From Arachnopeziza araneosa (Eukaryota > Ascomycota > Leotiomycetes > Helotiales > Arachnopezizaceae): 64,000 bases of DNA. Shown here piece by piece: positions 1 through 12,021 of the stretch. Position numbers and translations under genes: made by a program. The stretch is taken from NCBI GenBank assembly GCA_003988855.1, contig QYAI01000134.1:98229-162228 (forward strand). Reading direction: 5' to 3'. The notes beneath the pieces were generated by a model that saw only the letters and a list, made by a program, of their open reading frames with translations, was not told where the DNA came from and ran no database searches. Numbering within the stretch: the stretch's first letter is position 1; every line of letters starts with the position of its first letter.

Positions 1-322
1 CAGCAAATTTCGCACTGGAATCCAGTGCAATTTGCTGCCACCGATCCACAACAGGAGGCACCTCAGCTGCAATTCACCTGTCCGGGTCGTGAATCACCAC
101 CCAGAGAAATCAGCATCCTATACGAGTCAGAATCTCGGAAAGGAGTATAAGATCCGGCACTGCTGCACTGACACGCATTCACGAACCTAACCTTTGTGCT
201 CGAACCGGCCTCTCCCTACACCTTACCTGCAGAGGAATCCACCACCGTGTCAACGTGCCACGACGTTCCCGAGATCACGAACCCCTTTACGGCCTCTGAG
301 ATCACTACAACGAAGCTTCAGG
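1..322. other. Upstream region of first gene
   Basis: No gene is visible here. It is the window edge and the probable promoter/5' UTR of the gene starting at 323. The reading frame of that gene is open upstream to 194, but this part is Pro/Arg-rich with no conserved feature, so I treat it as leader sequence. Confidence 0.4.
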
Positions 323-1510
323 ATGAAGGGTCCAGCAATCGACCAACTGGTCTACGAGACCATGTTTCCCAAGCCAAAGCCGGCAGATCCGCAGAACTTT
401 CAAGGCTTGCTTCAGCGCAACTTGGTTCCGGAAGTGCGTCTCGAGACACAAGCTTTCTATGGGCACCTATCTTCGCAAGAAGCCAAATATCCAGGGCTAG
501 ACTACTCCCATCAGCCACATCGTGTCCGTCTCTCGCGATATTCCTGGCATCGACGTCTCTTTCGAGCATTCGACAGTCTCGGACTCACAAAATCCGAAAT
601 TGCTGGCCTGACAAAGTGGGAGGGGACACGATGGGCAAAAGAACGCTTTGAGCGCGAGCAGAATATTGTGATTAGAGACACAACGGCAGATGGGATCGCA
701 GACTGGGTAGAGCCTGAACTACGCATTCCCATTGCGCAACAGCACCGCCACGAGGGAAATGATATGGAGGACATTCAGGAAGATGGGGAAGCGGAAGATG
801 AACAGGAGAATGGGCATGAAAACGATATGGATGAGGATGGAGACGAGGACTCGGATGGGGAAATCACAAGCGTAGGACTCGATCTAAATGAACGACTTCG
901 CGCAGCAGTCGCCCAACGCGAAGCCGGCAATCATATGGTCCTAGACGAGGAATGGGAACAATGGCTCAAAGATGCCGTTGAAGCAGGAGGCCTACCCTTC
1001 TCCTCAACAGATCTTTCACCCAACGCAAATATCCCCGGAACTCGACCTGCGAGCGATCAGACAATGCCCCCGCGCCTTCTGAACGCTGCACGTCTAGGTC
1101 AATGGCAGCAAATCCCTGATGTTCTCCATAACCTAGTACGGCAGAATATCGAAGCCAGCAATCTCCGCACAGAAGATACACCACCCAACCCTCTTCCCAC
1201 ACCCGCGAGCAACTCTTCAAATTCGAATTCCAACTCCTCGTCCGGAGACAGCTCTCCTTTCCTCTCCCGACCAAGTCTCGCCCCTCGAGCCCGCCACCCT
1301 CGCGCCTTCGCAAACATGTCCGAAAATGCTCGTAATCCCATTGATCCTACGCCTAATTCTCCGAGCGAACGCCGTCCTCTCGATCGTGCTCGCCTTGAGG
1401 AATGGAATCTGATTAACAGTGTTGGGCGAAGACCATTCTCAGAATCTAATCCTGTCCCCCGGAGGTTAGGATTCATGCACCGAACAGCGCCCGGAGGGGC
1501 TGGTACTTGA
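323..1510 (+). CDS. Uncharacterised acidic protein
   Basis: Single-exon gene of 395 residues; I do not recognise the family. I start it at the ATG at 323 (MKGPAIDQLVYETMFP), because the residues upstream look like translated leader. The first ~130 residues are mixed and probably folded, with an aromatic/basic stretch containing RVRLSRYSWHRRLFRAFDSL. A strongly acidic stretch of Asp/Glu/Gly follows around residues 150-185, then a short helical-looking segment (LDLNERLRAAVAQREAG), then a long Ser/Asn/Pro-rich disordered tail. The acidic and low-complexity segments suggest a nuclear or chromatin-linked protein, but that is inference only. It converges with the GCN5 gene 1.3 kb downstream. The start could also be at 194. 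Confidence 0.6.
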   Translation: MKGPAIDQLVYETMFPKPKPADPQNFQGLLQRNLVPEVRLETQAFYGHLSSQEAKYPGLDYSHQPHRVRLSRYSWHRRLFRAFDSLGLTKSEIAGLTKWEGTRWAKERFEREQNIVIRDTTADGIADWVEPELRIPIAQQHRHEGNDMEDIQEDGEAEDEQENGHENDMDEDGDEDSDGEITSVGLDLNERLRAAVAQREAGNHMVLDEEWEQWLKDAVEAGGLPFSSTDLSPNANIPGTRPASDQTMPPRLLNAARLGQWQQIPDVLHNLVRQNIEASNLRTEDTPPNPLPTPASNSSNSNSNSSSGDSSPFLSRPSLAPRARHPRAFANMSENARNPIDPTPNSPSERRPLDRARLEEWNLINSVGRRPFSESNPVPRRLGFMHRTAPGGAGT

Positions 1511-2773
1511 TATGGAATACAGTGAATATATGATTTTGGGGTGTTAAGGTGTTAAGGATAGGTGAGCATTGTTTACTGATGCGTGGCTTTCTCGCTGGCT
1601 TCATTTTAGCATGGCGTTACATTGCGTCTCGTTCATCATTGTCATTTTCACATCATTGATCATCGCAAGAGACAAGGCATCTTGCGTTCGCGTGCGTCGT
1701 TTTCGGTTTTGACTTATAGGTGGGCTGGGAGGAGAATTGGCTCTGGCTGTTTTTGCGTTGCGTTGGGAGAACTGAAGGAAGCGGTTTGTGGATAGGATAG
1801 GATAGGTGGTTGACGAATTGCTAGCAAGGATAGACAGGACGTACATATGGGAGAGTCAAGGAGATGAATCTAATGTGTGTTTCTTTCGCATCTGGAAGAA
1901 AGGGAAAGGGAAAGAAGTTGGAGCGAGCCCGAGGGTCGGGTCCAGAGTTTCACATAGCAGACGATCGAGCGTGGTTCTCGATAGCCGAGAAATGGAGATG
2001 GATCGAGAAGTATACATTTATACTTGGCTTTTGCTAGCTAGCTAGCTAAGCAGACAGTCGAACGATGAGCTACTACATACCAAACTTACCGTAAAGTCTA
2101 TCCACTCCATTCTCTATTGTATGCACCGAGACATAGCTATAATGCCTACTTCCGCCCACAAGAGAACGGTCGAGGAGCAGCTAACAACGAGACAGTGAAC
2201 AGCATGCCTAGCCGAGGATAAGTGGGAATTCCCGGAATCAAAACTGATCCGTTATTGACGAGTCTGTAGCTGATTAAGACTCGTAGATTGATCCAAGTTG
2301 GTCTCAAGGTTGAGTAGAGTGAGATTAGCTATCTGGCTGCGTCCATCTAGCCATGATCCTGTCATGATAGTGTCTTCCTAGATTCAAGGATTTCATATGA
2401 TTGTGGTAACTTAAGTTAAGTTAGCACGCCTACAATTTCATTACGTAATACATAACACCATCACCAAGCGCTTTTGAAGAGGAGCACATAAAGTTTTAAA
2501 CCAGACTAGAACCAGATTCTTTTGAATTAGAACATTTATACCCATGCATGTACTTAATCCATGTCCATGTAAGCATACAGCCGCCCGTCCAAATGGCCCG
2601 ATGCGCCGTTCAAAACCCACCAACATTCAACGCCAAGTGTGCCGCTGAACCGCAGTACCAATATCAAAACCAACCCACGTGTGACAAGACCAGGTCAACC
2701 TTTCATCCCATCATTTGATTCCACCCATAAAGCAGTAAGAACGCCGCCTCAGCCCCTCTTGATAACGTAAATC
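1511..2773. other. Convergent intergenic region
   Basis: This lies between two convergent genes and must hold both 3' UTRs. I see only short unsupported reading frames. Small tandem repeats are present: GGATA copies near 1790-1803 and GCTA copies near 2034-2049. Confidence 0.5.
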
Positions 2774-4092
2774 TTATTCCCTGTCCCAACATTAGCAACA
2801 GATCCACGACCCAAGAGCCAGAATACTGGAAGAGGTACTTACGGCTCTAGATGCGACCACTCCGGAATAGCTTTAACCTGTGCCCACATAAACTTCTCAA
2901 GTTTGTTGGCGCTCTTCGCGTATGGTGTCGTCTCGTTGTTATATTTACGACAATTGTCGAAGATCAACTTCGCATCTCGGATAAAGTCTTCGGGAGTAAG
3001 ATAATTGTCTGCTTCGAGTTTGACTTCCATAGTACTCAAGTCCATAGGCTCTTTAATCACATCATAATAATCTGCTACATCATCCCGATTGACAGGATTC
3101 AAGAACGGCCAGGCAGACTGATGGTTCTGAAGGTCATTCAACAAATGCAAAAGTTGGTTATAGTTAGGTCCGTGACGAGGTTGACGAGCCAATTCGTCCA
3201 TATCGGGCGACCAACCTGAGGCGCGGATGGCGGGGATATCGAGAGGATTAATCTTACAAGGACCATTCTTCCATTCCTTCGGTGGCTGGTGGACAACGTG
3301 GGACTGAGAGAAGGCGCGAATCTTCGCATGAACCGCTTCCTTCTGCTTGAGAAGCATGCGGCCTTGTTCCAAGTATCGAACGCGTGGCAACATAGAACAT
3401 TGCATGATTGTGCCACCTTCGTAATCTTTGATGTAACCCATCCATACTGGTTTCTCAAGAGTAATCTCTTTTGTAAAACCTTGCTTCTTGAAATATCCGA
3501 TGGCATAATTGTCAGCGTAAGTAAGGAAGTGCATAACATCTGAGGTGGCTTTGACGTAGTCCTTCAGATGTGACATCATATGAGCACCATATCCCTTGAC
3601 TTGTTGGTCCGATGAGATGGCGCAGAAGACAATTTCTGCGAACTTCCGGCCTTTGAAAGGTCGGTATGTAATCCCACCAACGACTTCCAACGGTTTCTTT
3701 ACAATAGCCAAAGATAAATGAGTGCGATCGTAAACTAAACGAGCGATGTAATCTTTGGGCATTTTGGGTAATTGTTTTTGGAAGATACACTTAAGTCCGG
3801 TAAGGATTACAAGGCTTTCTCGTTGGTTGTCATTATTAACGACTCGGAATTCGATCTCGCCGTTCCGCTCCTCGATTACTGCAGGCTTCTCTGGAAATGG
3901 GATTGGATTTGATCCTTTTTTAATCTTCACCTCTGGTTCTTCCGAGTCGCTGTGTGAGCTCTTGATCCGCTTATTGTCTGAAGGAGTATTTGGTTCTTCT
4001 GTTGCTTTCCGCTTTGCGGCTTCGGTTTCATTAGTATGTGAGGTTCCTGAAACCCAGCTGAACTTACGATTGTCTTTCAACGATGGAGCCAT
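2774..4092 (-). CDS. GCN5: Histone acetyltransferase GCN5 (SAGA/ADA catalytic subunit)
   Basis: Nuclear lysine acetyltransferase that acetylates histone H3 using acetyl-CoA within SAGA/ADA. The GNAT domain covers roughly residues 75-235 and contains [14 protein letters not shown], with the catalytic Glu, followed by the acetyl-CoA loop [12 protein letters not shown]-terminal bromodomain (about 300-410) shows [26 protein letters not shown] and the acetyl-lysine-binding Asn in KYNN. The N-terminus is a short basic/acidic region with KRKATEE. I start at the ATG at 4092, giving a length close to yeast Gcn5; the frame stays open without a stop up to about 4575 (see findings). At the 3' end the in-frame TAA at 2839-2841 lies inside a GTAAGT donor. 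Splicing 2781-2842, which has a GCTAAT branch site and CAG acceptor, adds one Glu before a stop at 2774. Without splicing the protein ends at 2839. Confidence 0.93.
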
Positions 4093-4833
4093 AGTCAGAT
4101 TATTTGGGGCAGCTGAGTTCAAATTCTGTGTAGGGGTAAATTCCTTGGCTAGAGTATCCTCACGAAATGGGGATGGTAAGAGTGGTTTAGGTGTCGCTAT
4201 CTCCGGGATGAAAGTTTTCGTAGCGTTCACCCTTATAAATAGGCATGAGTTGCCAGAAACAGACGCTGCGGGAGCTTCAGATGCCGCCGCTTTCAGCTTT
4301 GCGCCTGCGATAGGAGATTCCGCGATTGAAGCTGTCGCAGCAATCCCTTCTTGAGAATTGGCGGTGAATCTGTCCCGAATCCTTCTGGTCGGCGCAGTAT
4401 TCCAGTACCTAGCTCCGCCAAACTCTCTTGGCGCCTTCTTCTCTAGAGATAACATATTAGCAAATGCAAGGGGAAAAGGTGGCGATGATCCAAAGGCAAG
4501 CAATGAATATTTAGTGATAATGATGATGGCCACATACCTCTTAGACAGTTTCTCGCAACGGTCGAAGGAGCGCTGTTGCTATGCTCCGTAACGCTCTTTC
4601 CAAAATAGTTCGCGTTATGGGTTCTTTCAGCCTCGAGGTTGAAGTTCCAGCCGCGATGTCATTGACGAACTAGTACTAGTGCCGGAAAAACGTCAAGCGA
4701 AGCCGACCTCCCCAGAACGCGAATTGAAGCCAGATGTTCGTGGCTGCAAAGGTACGACTTTCCTTTCAATAACCAAAAGACGCAAGCCGTTGCCTGTTCT
4801 TCCACCAGCCCCCGCTCCAGAAAATCGAATCTT
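4093..4833. other. Divergent promoter between GCN5 and OST5
   Basis: Shared upstream region of two divergent genes. The half nearest GCN5 is an open frame continuous with GCN5 (to about 4575). It could be a translated N-terminal extension or a 5' UTR exon, since a GTATGT donor-like site lies on the minus strand near 4538. No other gene is supported. Confidence 0.45.
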
Positions 4834-5169
4834 ATGGACTCATCACTTCATCAAGTCTGGGAGAGTGCCGTTGGCAATCCCTTCGTTCCCTCTATTGGCA
4901 AAGGCAGTCAATTCTTCGTCGGCTTCTTGCTGCTAACCATTGGCCTTCTTCTCAGCGGTCTTTTTGGTCTCAGTATGTTTCTCGCTCCAATATGGACACC
5001 AGCCCTAATCTTCCTGCAGATCGATCGGTCGTCAATATCCCATTAATCGGAATTCCAGCTTCGTTGTCTATTGCGTAAGCTCCAGCTTGTTCCCTATGCC
5101 TCTATCATTACTGACAGTGGTAGGTTTGGTGCTGTCTATATGATCTGTGCTGTCGGAGTTTATGTATAA
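4834..5169 (+). CDS. OST5: Oligosaccharyltransferase subunit Ost5 (TMEM258 family)
   Basis: Small subunit of the ER oligosaccharyltransferase complex that transfers the N-glycan to nascent proteins. Three exons (4834-4972, 5020-5074, 5124-5169), separated by introns of 47 and 49 nt, give 79 residues, the normal size for the family. The protein starts MDSSLHQVWESAVGNPFVP. Its first membrane helix includes FFVGFLLLTIGLLLSGLFGL, then comes a short loop (NRSVVNIPLIG). The second helix ends in the family-typical GVYV at the very C-terminus. The exons join in frame: intron 1 splits an Asn codon and intron 2 an Ala codon. RAD1 follows on the same strand 144 nt downstream. The gene is easily missed because no single frame covers it. 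Confidence 0.9.
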
Positions 5170-5313
5170 ATCTCTCGAAACGATACCCCACGAAGTTCCT
5201 CCCCCGCATAGATCTGTACATTAGTTGGCGAACACAAAAGCAAGGGAATTCAAGCTATCAGATCATTGACTCTACCATTTTCTCTCCTCGCGAATTCTTA
5301 CCCTTGCAGCATC

Positions 5314-6380
5314 ATGTCTACTTTGGGAGAACTAGATTATGATGTGCCAATCTTCAAAGCCGTTTCTGCTTCTACCAGACAACTCTTTCAATTGCTCAAC
5401 TGTATACGTTTTGCACCCAAAGCCCAAATTCAGATCAGTAATGAAGGGCTTAGATTTGCAGCTGAGGAGGCCAGAGTGATGCAAGGTTGGTTTTGTTGCC
5501 TGATATAAAGTTGCTAGTGTTGACGAATTCAGGCATCGTTTTCCTTGACAAGGCACTCTTCACCACCTTTAACTGCAATCTACCCGAGTCTGATCCATCA
5601 AATGATGAATCTGTAGTACCTGAGCTTCCAAACTTCCAAATATCACTTGCCGCTCTACTTGAAGCACTGCAAATCTTTGGAGCTGCAGATGCCAGTACAT
5701 CCCGTTTATCAAAACCGGAGAATGATGGTTACACTAGTAACATTCGACCAGGTCGACCCAATGCTTTTAGTAATCAAGCTCTCGGGATGGCAGGCGTTTG
5801 TCGCTTATCATATGCTGGCCTAGGTTCCCCATTCAGTATTATTCTTGAAGAATCCGGCGTGACCACGACATGCAATCTCAATACTTACGAGCCTGAAAGC
5901 CCCGATGAGATTCCATTTGAACGAGATGCCATGCAAGTCAAAATCATTATGCAAGCACGATGGCTCTTCGATGCTGTTTCTGAGTTATCGTCTACTTCTC
6001 CAAGTCGCCTTGACATCACTGCTTATCCTACAGCTCCCTACCTCGGGCTTTCGGCTATAGGGCCTCTCGGCAGCGCAAGCGTGGAATTTGCGAAGGGAAG
6101 AGAGCTTTTAGAAACTTTTACCGTTGCAGAAAAGTGGACCCAGAGCTATAAGTTTGAAATGATCAAAGCTGCGTCTGAAGCTATGAGGCTAGCCAGCAAA
6201 GTTAGTGTTCGTGGTGATGAGCAGGGTGTATTGAGTTTGCAATTCATGGTGGAGGTTGAAGGTGGTGGAGTCAATTTTGTAGATTTCAGATTTATTCCTT
6301 TCTTACTGGAAGATGATGAGGAGAAGAGCCAGGACGAATACGACGAAGGAGACGAAGAGGATGAGGATCTTGGGCTTTGA
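5314..6380 (+). CDS. RAD1: DNA damage checkpoint clamp subunit Rad1
   Basis: Member of the Rad1/Rec1/Rad17 family, a PCNA-like subunit of the nuclear 9-1-1 checkpoint clamp loaded at damaged DNA. Two exons (5314-5485 and 5533-6380) with a 47 nt intron give 339 residues, close to the family length of about 280-400. The N-terminus reads MSTLGELDYDVPIFKAVSAS, and the segment ISNEGLRFAAEEARVMQG is typical of the first clamp domain. Exon 2 opens with IVFLDKALFTTFNC and later contains CNLNTYEPESPDEIPF and FEMIKAASEAMRLASKVSVR. The tail is strongly acidic (EDDEEKSQDEYDEGDEEDED). The ATG at 5314 is chosen because homologues begin near it; a CTG-type start upstream has no support. Confidence 0.88.
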
Positions 6381-7195
6381 TTTAGCTCCCCCCACGCGTA
6401 TTGCTTCTTTCCTAGAGGCATGCAGCCATCTAATTTATTGCTGAATTATACATAATATCATTCAAACACATCCGATAATTTATTGATCTCGCAAGACACA
6501 GTAATCGTATTACGACTTTCCAATGTACATCTGCTTCAGATGACCTATCATTTCGAGGGCACGTTTTGCCAGTCCTCTTGAACTGATCAATTATCTCGAC
6601 CTTGCCCTTTTATCGCCTCCTGGCCATTCCCTCAATCTCCTTTCTCACCCCAACTACAAGACGCAGAAACTCTAGTTGTTTAGGAATTCAGAAAAATTCC
6701 AATACCTAGTCAGCTGGACATCTATGAAGCCTGGCGAGCCTTGGAGGGAAGGATATGAAGCCAGCTACTCATTTTAAATGCGAGAATCGGAATTCATGTA
6801 ATCGCTAGTTTTTCAAATTTCTCCTTGTCGAAAGGCACTTGGCACATCTACAGAATCTCGAACGCTTCTAGAAAGTCTGAGCGGATTTTACTCTGATTTG
6901 CTGGTATCTATTGCGTTGCCAATCTTCAAGAGTTGGTAGACATTGTGAAGATAAACTCTATAAAATTATAGGAGTCTAGCAGTAGAGAAACTAGATAAGC
7001 TGGAGGAAATGTAGTTGAAGGAGAATGTATCACAGTTAGATAGGTTTAAACACCCATTAAGATCACGAAAGAAAGTATAAGTGGTGGGTGAGAAAGCTAT
7101 TTATCTTCGATTGAGATTTCAACTTTGGATTGGCATCGCATTCCTTCATTTTTTTTTTATACATGCTAAAATACATCAACTAGTTCATTCATTCC
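6381..7195. other. Convergent intergenic region
   Basis: Lies between the 3' ends of RAD1 (+) and HRD3 (-). AT-rich, with a T-run near 7149. I see no gene, RNA or repeat here beyond the expected 3' UTRs. Confidence 0.5.
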
Positions 7196-9876
7196 TTAAT
7201 GCCCCACCCCTCCAGCAACCCAATCATTAAATTCCGGGTCACCGGGTTGAGGAAACAAGCCTCTATCCTCTTGGGCTTGTGCTTGGGGGGCCACTCCGTT
7301 CTGCGCTGCAGCATCTGCATTGCGCCGGTGTGCTTGCTGATGTTGCTGCCTGTAATAAATGAGGAAAACGAGTGCGGCAGCTAAGCCAATAATTACGAAA
7401 CTCTCTAGAATGCCGTCTTCGATGATATCTTCATAGAGGCCATCTGAATCTCCGCCTGGCATGTGGTCGTGCTCTGGGAGATAGCTGTCATCATCATCTT
7501 CGTCACCATAGTACATTGGATCTTCTTTGATGAAGTTGGTGATCCATTCGGATAGAGACCACTGCTTCTTTGGAACTATTGAAAATTAGTCTCGCAACAT
7601 CGAAATGCTAAAGCAATAATTACCTGGCTCGTCTTGGATCGAATTTATCCTGCCATGGGTGAGAGTATTCCAAGCACTTCGGATACGTAGCTTGAACAAG
7701 CTTAGTGTCACTGGAAGGTATGCTTCTTCATTTGTCTCCAAAGCCAAATCATAATACCTCTTTGCCAAATGGAAGTCTTGGTTAAGCCCGACCCCATTCT
7801 CATGCATCCAAGCAAGGTTGTAAAATGCTTGTGCGCTTTGATGATAGTCACAAGCAGCGGTGTAACAGGACGCCGCTTTCTCCAAATCAGTTAGTGTACC
7901 AATTCCGTAAAGATAGTAGTCTCCCATCTTTACCAAAGAGTCAATGTTCATCTGTTTGGCCGACCTAGTCCAGTAGATCAGAGCAAGGGGGCCATTTTTC
8001 AACAGCGCAGATCTTGGTTTCGATAATGATAGCCAGGATGGTAAAGTGAATTTGGATTTTTGCTGATCAAGGAGATAAGCCACATTCGCCTGAGCTTTCT
8101 CGTAACCCTGTTCAGCTGCGTGCATATAATCGATCAACGCAGTTTCGTAATCACCATATTCGACCGCTTCATTCGCCTCAGCAAAAGATGTCAAGAGAGG
8201 CTCTGCTTTCTCCGCGACAATCTTGTATAAAGCTGTAGCCAAAGCACAGTTTCGATCTCGTCCAATCCCTTGTTCAATCAATTCAGCAAGAAAGTAAAAC
8301 GCTTCCATGTGACCATAATGTTTCGCTTCTTCGAAATATCGATTGGCAGCCTGGACATCATCTGCAGTTCCCTGATCGAGGTAAAGTGCTCCTAAGTTGA
8401 CTTGTGCATAAGAATAATCTTGGTCTGCTGCAGCTTTGAAATATTCCGTCGCCTTGCCAGTATGCTTTTCAACACCAAGTCCTTCCAGGTACATGATTCC
8501 CATGCCCCATTGAGACCCAGGATCTCCACTCTTGATACCACGTTGGAACCATATTCTCGCCTTCTCATAGCTTTGTTCCACACCCTCTCCTCTCATAAAC
8601 ATCCTTCCCAGATATCCTGCGGCTTTGGTTGCAATCTTCTCCAAGCCTGGTTTATTGTCACTGTCGATTATTCGGCCATTTTTTTGCCAGTACAATTTTG
8701 CGACCTTCATGAAGTACCATTTAGCGCTATCAAGATCCCTTGGCAAACCTTTCTGCCCTTCATAATAGATCCTCCCTAAGCTGAAAGTGGCTCTGAAATC
8801 TCCCTTTCTCGACATCAAATCTAAGTATTCGAGGACGTCATCCAATGAAGCATGTGCGTCGGAGTTCACGCTTTGCTTCATCTTGTTGCTCCCAGCGCTC
8901 GAGTAACTGGCTCCTTCGCCATAAACACCTCCATCCTCGTCCGCAAGTCGATATGAATCTGGGACCCATGACATCCCTCCTGGAGGGCCGGAGCGATACC
9001 ATTCGATTGCTTTGTCTGCTACCTTTTTGTAATGTTTGACGGCTTCATTACAATTTTGTGCTGCTCCAATACCACTATGATGGCGGAAAGCTAGTGTCAT
9101 CTCGGATCTTGTGTTGCCACCTTCTGCCGCAAAAGAATGGTACAGTAAAGCCTTGGCCTGATCTCGCTCGACTGCCCCGCCTATTCCAGTAGAATACATG
9201 AACCCAATCATATGTTGAGCAGAGCTATTTCCATTGAGGGAAACAAGTTGATGGTATCTCCTAAAAGCTTCGGGATAGTCCCTTGGATGAGAAAAATTGC
9301 CATAGAAGTTCAACTCAGCAAGTATGTAGATTGCGTCGGGATTGTTTAGTTGTGCCGCCTCCTCCAACAATCTTACACCTTCCCCCACTGGGCCTGGGAA
9401 TCTATGCCTATCGCGCGACCCATCTGTTGATGGACCTGAAATGTATAACCGTGGGAGCAGTGCCAGGATGTATTGTCCAGCCATTCCAAATAGCCCTGAG
9501 GGTTTGCGTGAAGAGCGACGGCTCGATACTTCATACTTGCGGAGGAAGAACATAGCTTTCTCAAATTGCTCCGAGCCTACCAAAGTTAGCTTCAGTAACC
9601 GACGATTCATATGCCCGCCGCACCATCAATCCTTCTCCATCCCTCATCTCGCTCTTTTATGGGGTTCTGAGAAGTCGGAGGTTGAGCTGTCACTGTTGGC
9701 TTCAAGCTCCTATCTGCACTGAGTGTCGACTCGGCGCCATCTTTAACCTGCGCAATTGCTATCGGCGTAGCAAGTTGTAATAATACTGATGGAACCAAAG
9801 TCAGCTCTCGATTTGGTCTAAGATACAATTTTAACATACAGATCAGGAACCACAGTCGTCTGACCCAGTCCTTCAT
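7196..9876 (-). CDS. HRD3: ERAD ubiquitin ligase adaptor Hrd3 (Sel1L family)
   Basis: ER membrane adaptor that partners the Hrd1 ubiquitin ligase and presents misfolded lumenal proteins for degradation. Four exons (9876-9840, 9785-9624, 9576-7624, 7575-7196) with introns of 54, 47 and 48 nt join in frame to 843 residues. The first exon gives a hydrophobic signal peptide (MKDWVRRLWFLILLLQLATP). Many Sel1/TPR-like repeats follow, recognisable by A-x4-L/Y-x8-A spacing, for example AIYILAELNFYGNFSHPRDY, IGFMYSTGIG and WFQRGIKSGDPGSQWGMGIM. Near the C-terminus there is a single membrane helix (ESFVIIGLAAALVFLIYY) after an acidic loop, and a Gln/Ala-rich cytosolic tail ends the protein. This matches Hrd3 in order and length. 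The intron at 9577-9623 has a perfect GCTAAC branch site. Confidence 0.9.
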
Positions 9877-10248
9877 GATGGTGAATTTCCAGACACAGAA
9901 TTACTTCGTACTAGAAGCTGTAGCAGGCGGTTTTGTCATCGTCTCTTGCGATCGGATTTCATATCGAGCAAGGAGTGTTGGCTCTGAAAATGACAGAGGT
10001 TATTAAATAAAGCTGTCCTTTATCCCACGCGACACGGCGAAGTACGCAAAATCGCCGAGGGTGACAAATGACAGCATCCTTGCAAGCAACTTTCAGAACT
10101 CTCAACTATTTTCATCCAAAGATTTCACAAATAGCACAAATCATATCAACTACTTTACCAAGAGAATTCAGAAGCCTACCATCTTGAGGTTCAGGCGGTT
10201 TACCCTTATGAGAATCCTTTTAAAATTTCCTATATAAATTCGTTCTGC
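9877..10248. other. Short intergenic region upstream of HRD3
   Basis: Promoter side of HRD3 and 3' side of the WD40 gene. No coding or RNA feature is visible. Confidence 0.4.
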
Positions 10249-11567
10249 CTATTCTCCTTTCCAAGCCTTGACCTGACCATCTTCTCCACACGTGAAGACT
10301 ATCTTTTGCTGAAATATTGTTAGGAAGAGAGATTTATAAACAGCTCACAACTTACAGAATCTAAAAAGCAGAATGATCGGATGATTTCCGAGCCATGAGC
10401 GCCCGGCAGAGTGACCTTCTCTTCAGGAGCAAACGTCCATGGAGGGTTTTTCTTTAGTTGAATGAGACTGAAGCTCTCATTACTAACATAATTATCAGAA
10501 TTGATCTTATTCATAGACAACAATGAATACCAACCTATGTGATCCAACGCCCATCACAGCACTACCATCGGGTCTCCTCACTACGTTTGCCACATACTCT
10601 CCTCCAAGTTTATCTCTCATGTCGCCGTACTTGACCGGCGGAGGCTCCTTGACGCCTTCCTCTAGATTTGTCACCAGTTCATACATTGAGAACCTCTCAT
10701 CATGAGACAAGGCAAATATATCAACATCGCTGAGGAAATTGGCATGGTGTATAGAATGGCCATGGTTAATGGTTTGATGCAGCGCTTCTTCTTCGTCTAC
10801 TATTGAAGTGTTGAAGATGTTGACGAGGCCATCTGTTGAACCAGATAAGAGGATTTGAGGTTGAGAAGGATGGAATTGGAGCTCTGTGACGTCGTCGCTA
10901 TGACCTTCAATATATTGAACTCTAGGTTCATGAAGTTGTCTTAGGTCCCTACCAGCTCAGCAAAGGTGAAGGTGGAAATTATATCAAGCTTACCAAATGA
11001 GGATAGAGGCTTGATGGTTTGTCAACTCTGTTCCAGCTGCGAGCCCGTAAGGAGCAGTACAAGCCAGAGATAAAATAGGAGCATTATCATCTGGGTGAAA
11101 TCAGACCACTTCCGAACAGCCGAAAGATTTGTTATCAAAGATATAAAGTTTGCTTCCCTAGGGAAGTTGTCCTTGAGATCTTGGAACAGAGCAAAAACAG
11201 GATAGTGAAATGGAACCGCCTTGCAAAAAGAAATCCGGAGAAACTTACTGCTTCTCATTTCCCCAACTTTCCCACCAACCCTCGCATCCCAGACCGCCAC
11301 CCTCCCGTCTCTCCCCGCCGTACAAACTACGTCTCCTTCTCCTTCTCCTTCACTGGTTGCACCCAAGGACTTCAAGCACGTTACATCTTGATGTATCTTT
11401 CTGATAGAATTGACCGGGCTGCCATTCAAAGCGAGAGGATCCAACAATCTCAAGCTATCATCTGACGAAATAGTTGCGATGCCAGACTTAATGGGTACAA
11501 TATCATAGATGTAGCATTCTTTTGGATCGGATATGTGAAAAGAGGAGATAGCGGACAGTGAATACAT
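10249..11567 (-). CDS. WD40 repeat protein (WDR89-like)
   Basis: Five exons (11567-11249, 11090-10994, 10948-10535, 10482-10356, 10308-10249) join in frame to 338 residues. The length and motifs fit one seven-bladed WD40 propeller. Blade features include VVCTAGRDGRVAVWD early, ASILIWDLRQ in the middle, ELQFHPSQPQILLSGSTDG with VNIFN, then SHDERFSMYEL, and finally IVFTCGEDGQVKAWKG as the last strand. The arrangement, with a D-G-L-V-N-x-F/Y central blade and a short C-terminus, resembles the fungal WDR89 family, whose role is not settled; the assignment is from general likeness. The second to fourth introns are 45-52 nt and the first is 158 nt. No signal or membrane segment is present. Confidence 0.82.
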
Positions 11568-12021
11568 TTTGAAGGGTTGCCGTGGGAATTAATTGGAAAG
11601 GGGAGAGGAGTGGCTTTTCGCGTAAGGTTTCGAGGTGAAAGAGCAGCCTACAGGTTATTAAGGAAAATTACTGGGAGAGGTGGGCGGATTGAAAGGCATT
11701 AAATCTTCAGAACGAGCTTGAAACATATCAATTGGGGCAACATGGATCTCAAAGCTGATAAGAGCGAAGTACAGAAGCAGTTTCTTTTTGTCACGTGGTG
11801 AAACATGCCATGTCAAGACGGGAGTTTAGTATACAACATCAGAATATGCCTGCTTGGACTACTATCTTGAGATAACTCAACCCTGAACTCAAATAAACGC
11901 CACGTCTTTATACTAGTATCTCGCCGTAGGAATAATGTTACCTTACGAACTCTTGGGTTACTCTGAGTTAAGTAGTTATCGCTTTTCTATCTATTGCCAC
12001 TTCCGATACCAGAAGAGTATC
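11568..12021. other. Intergenic region
   Basis: Upstream of the WD40 gene and downstream of the FRG1-like gene. It contains one CACGTG core near 11792. Nothing else is supported. Confidence 0.4.
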
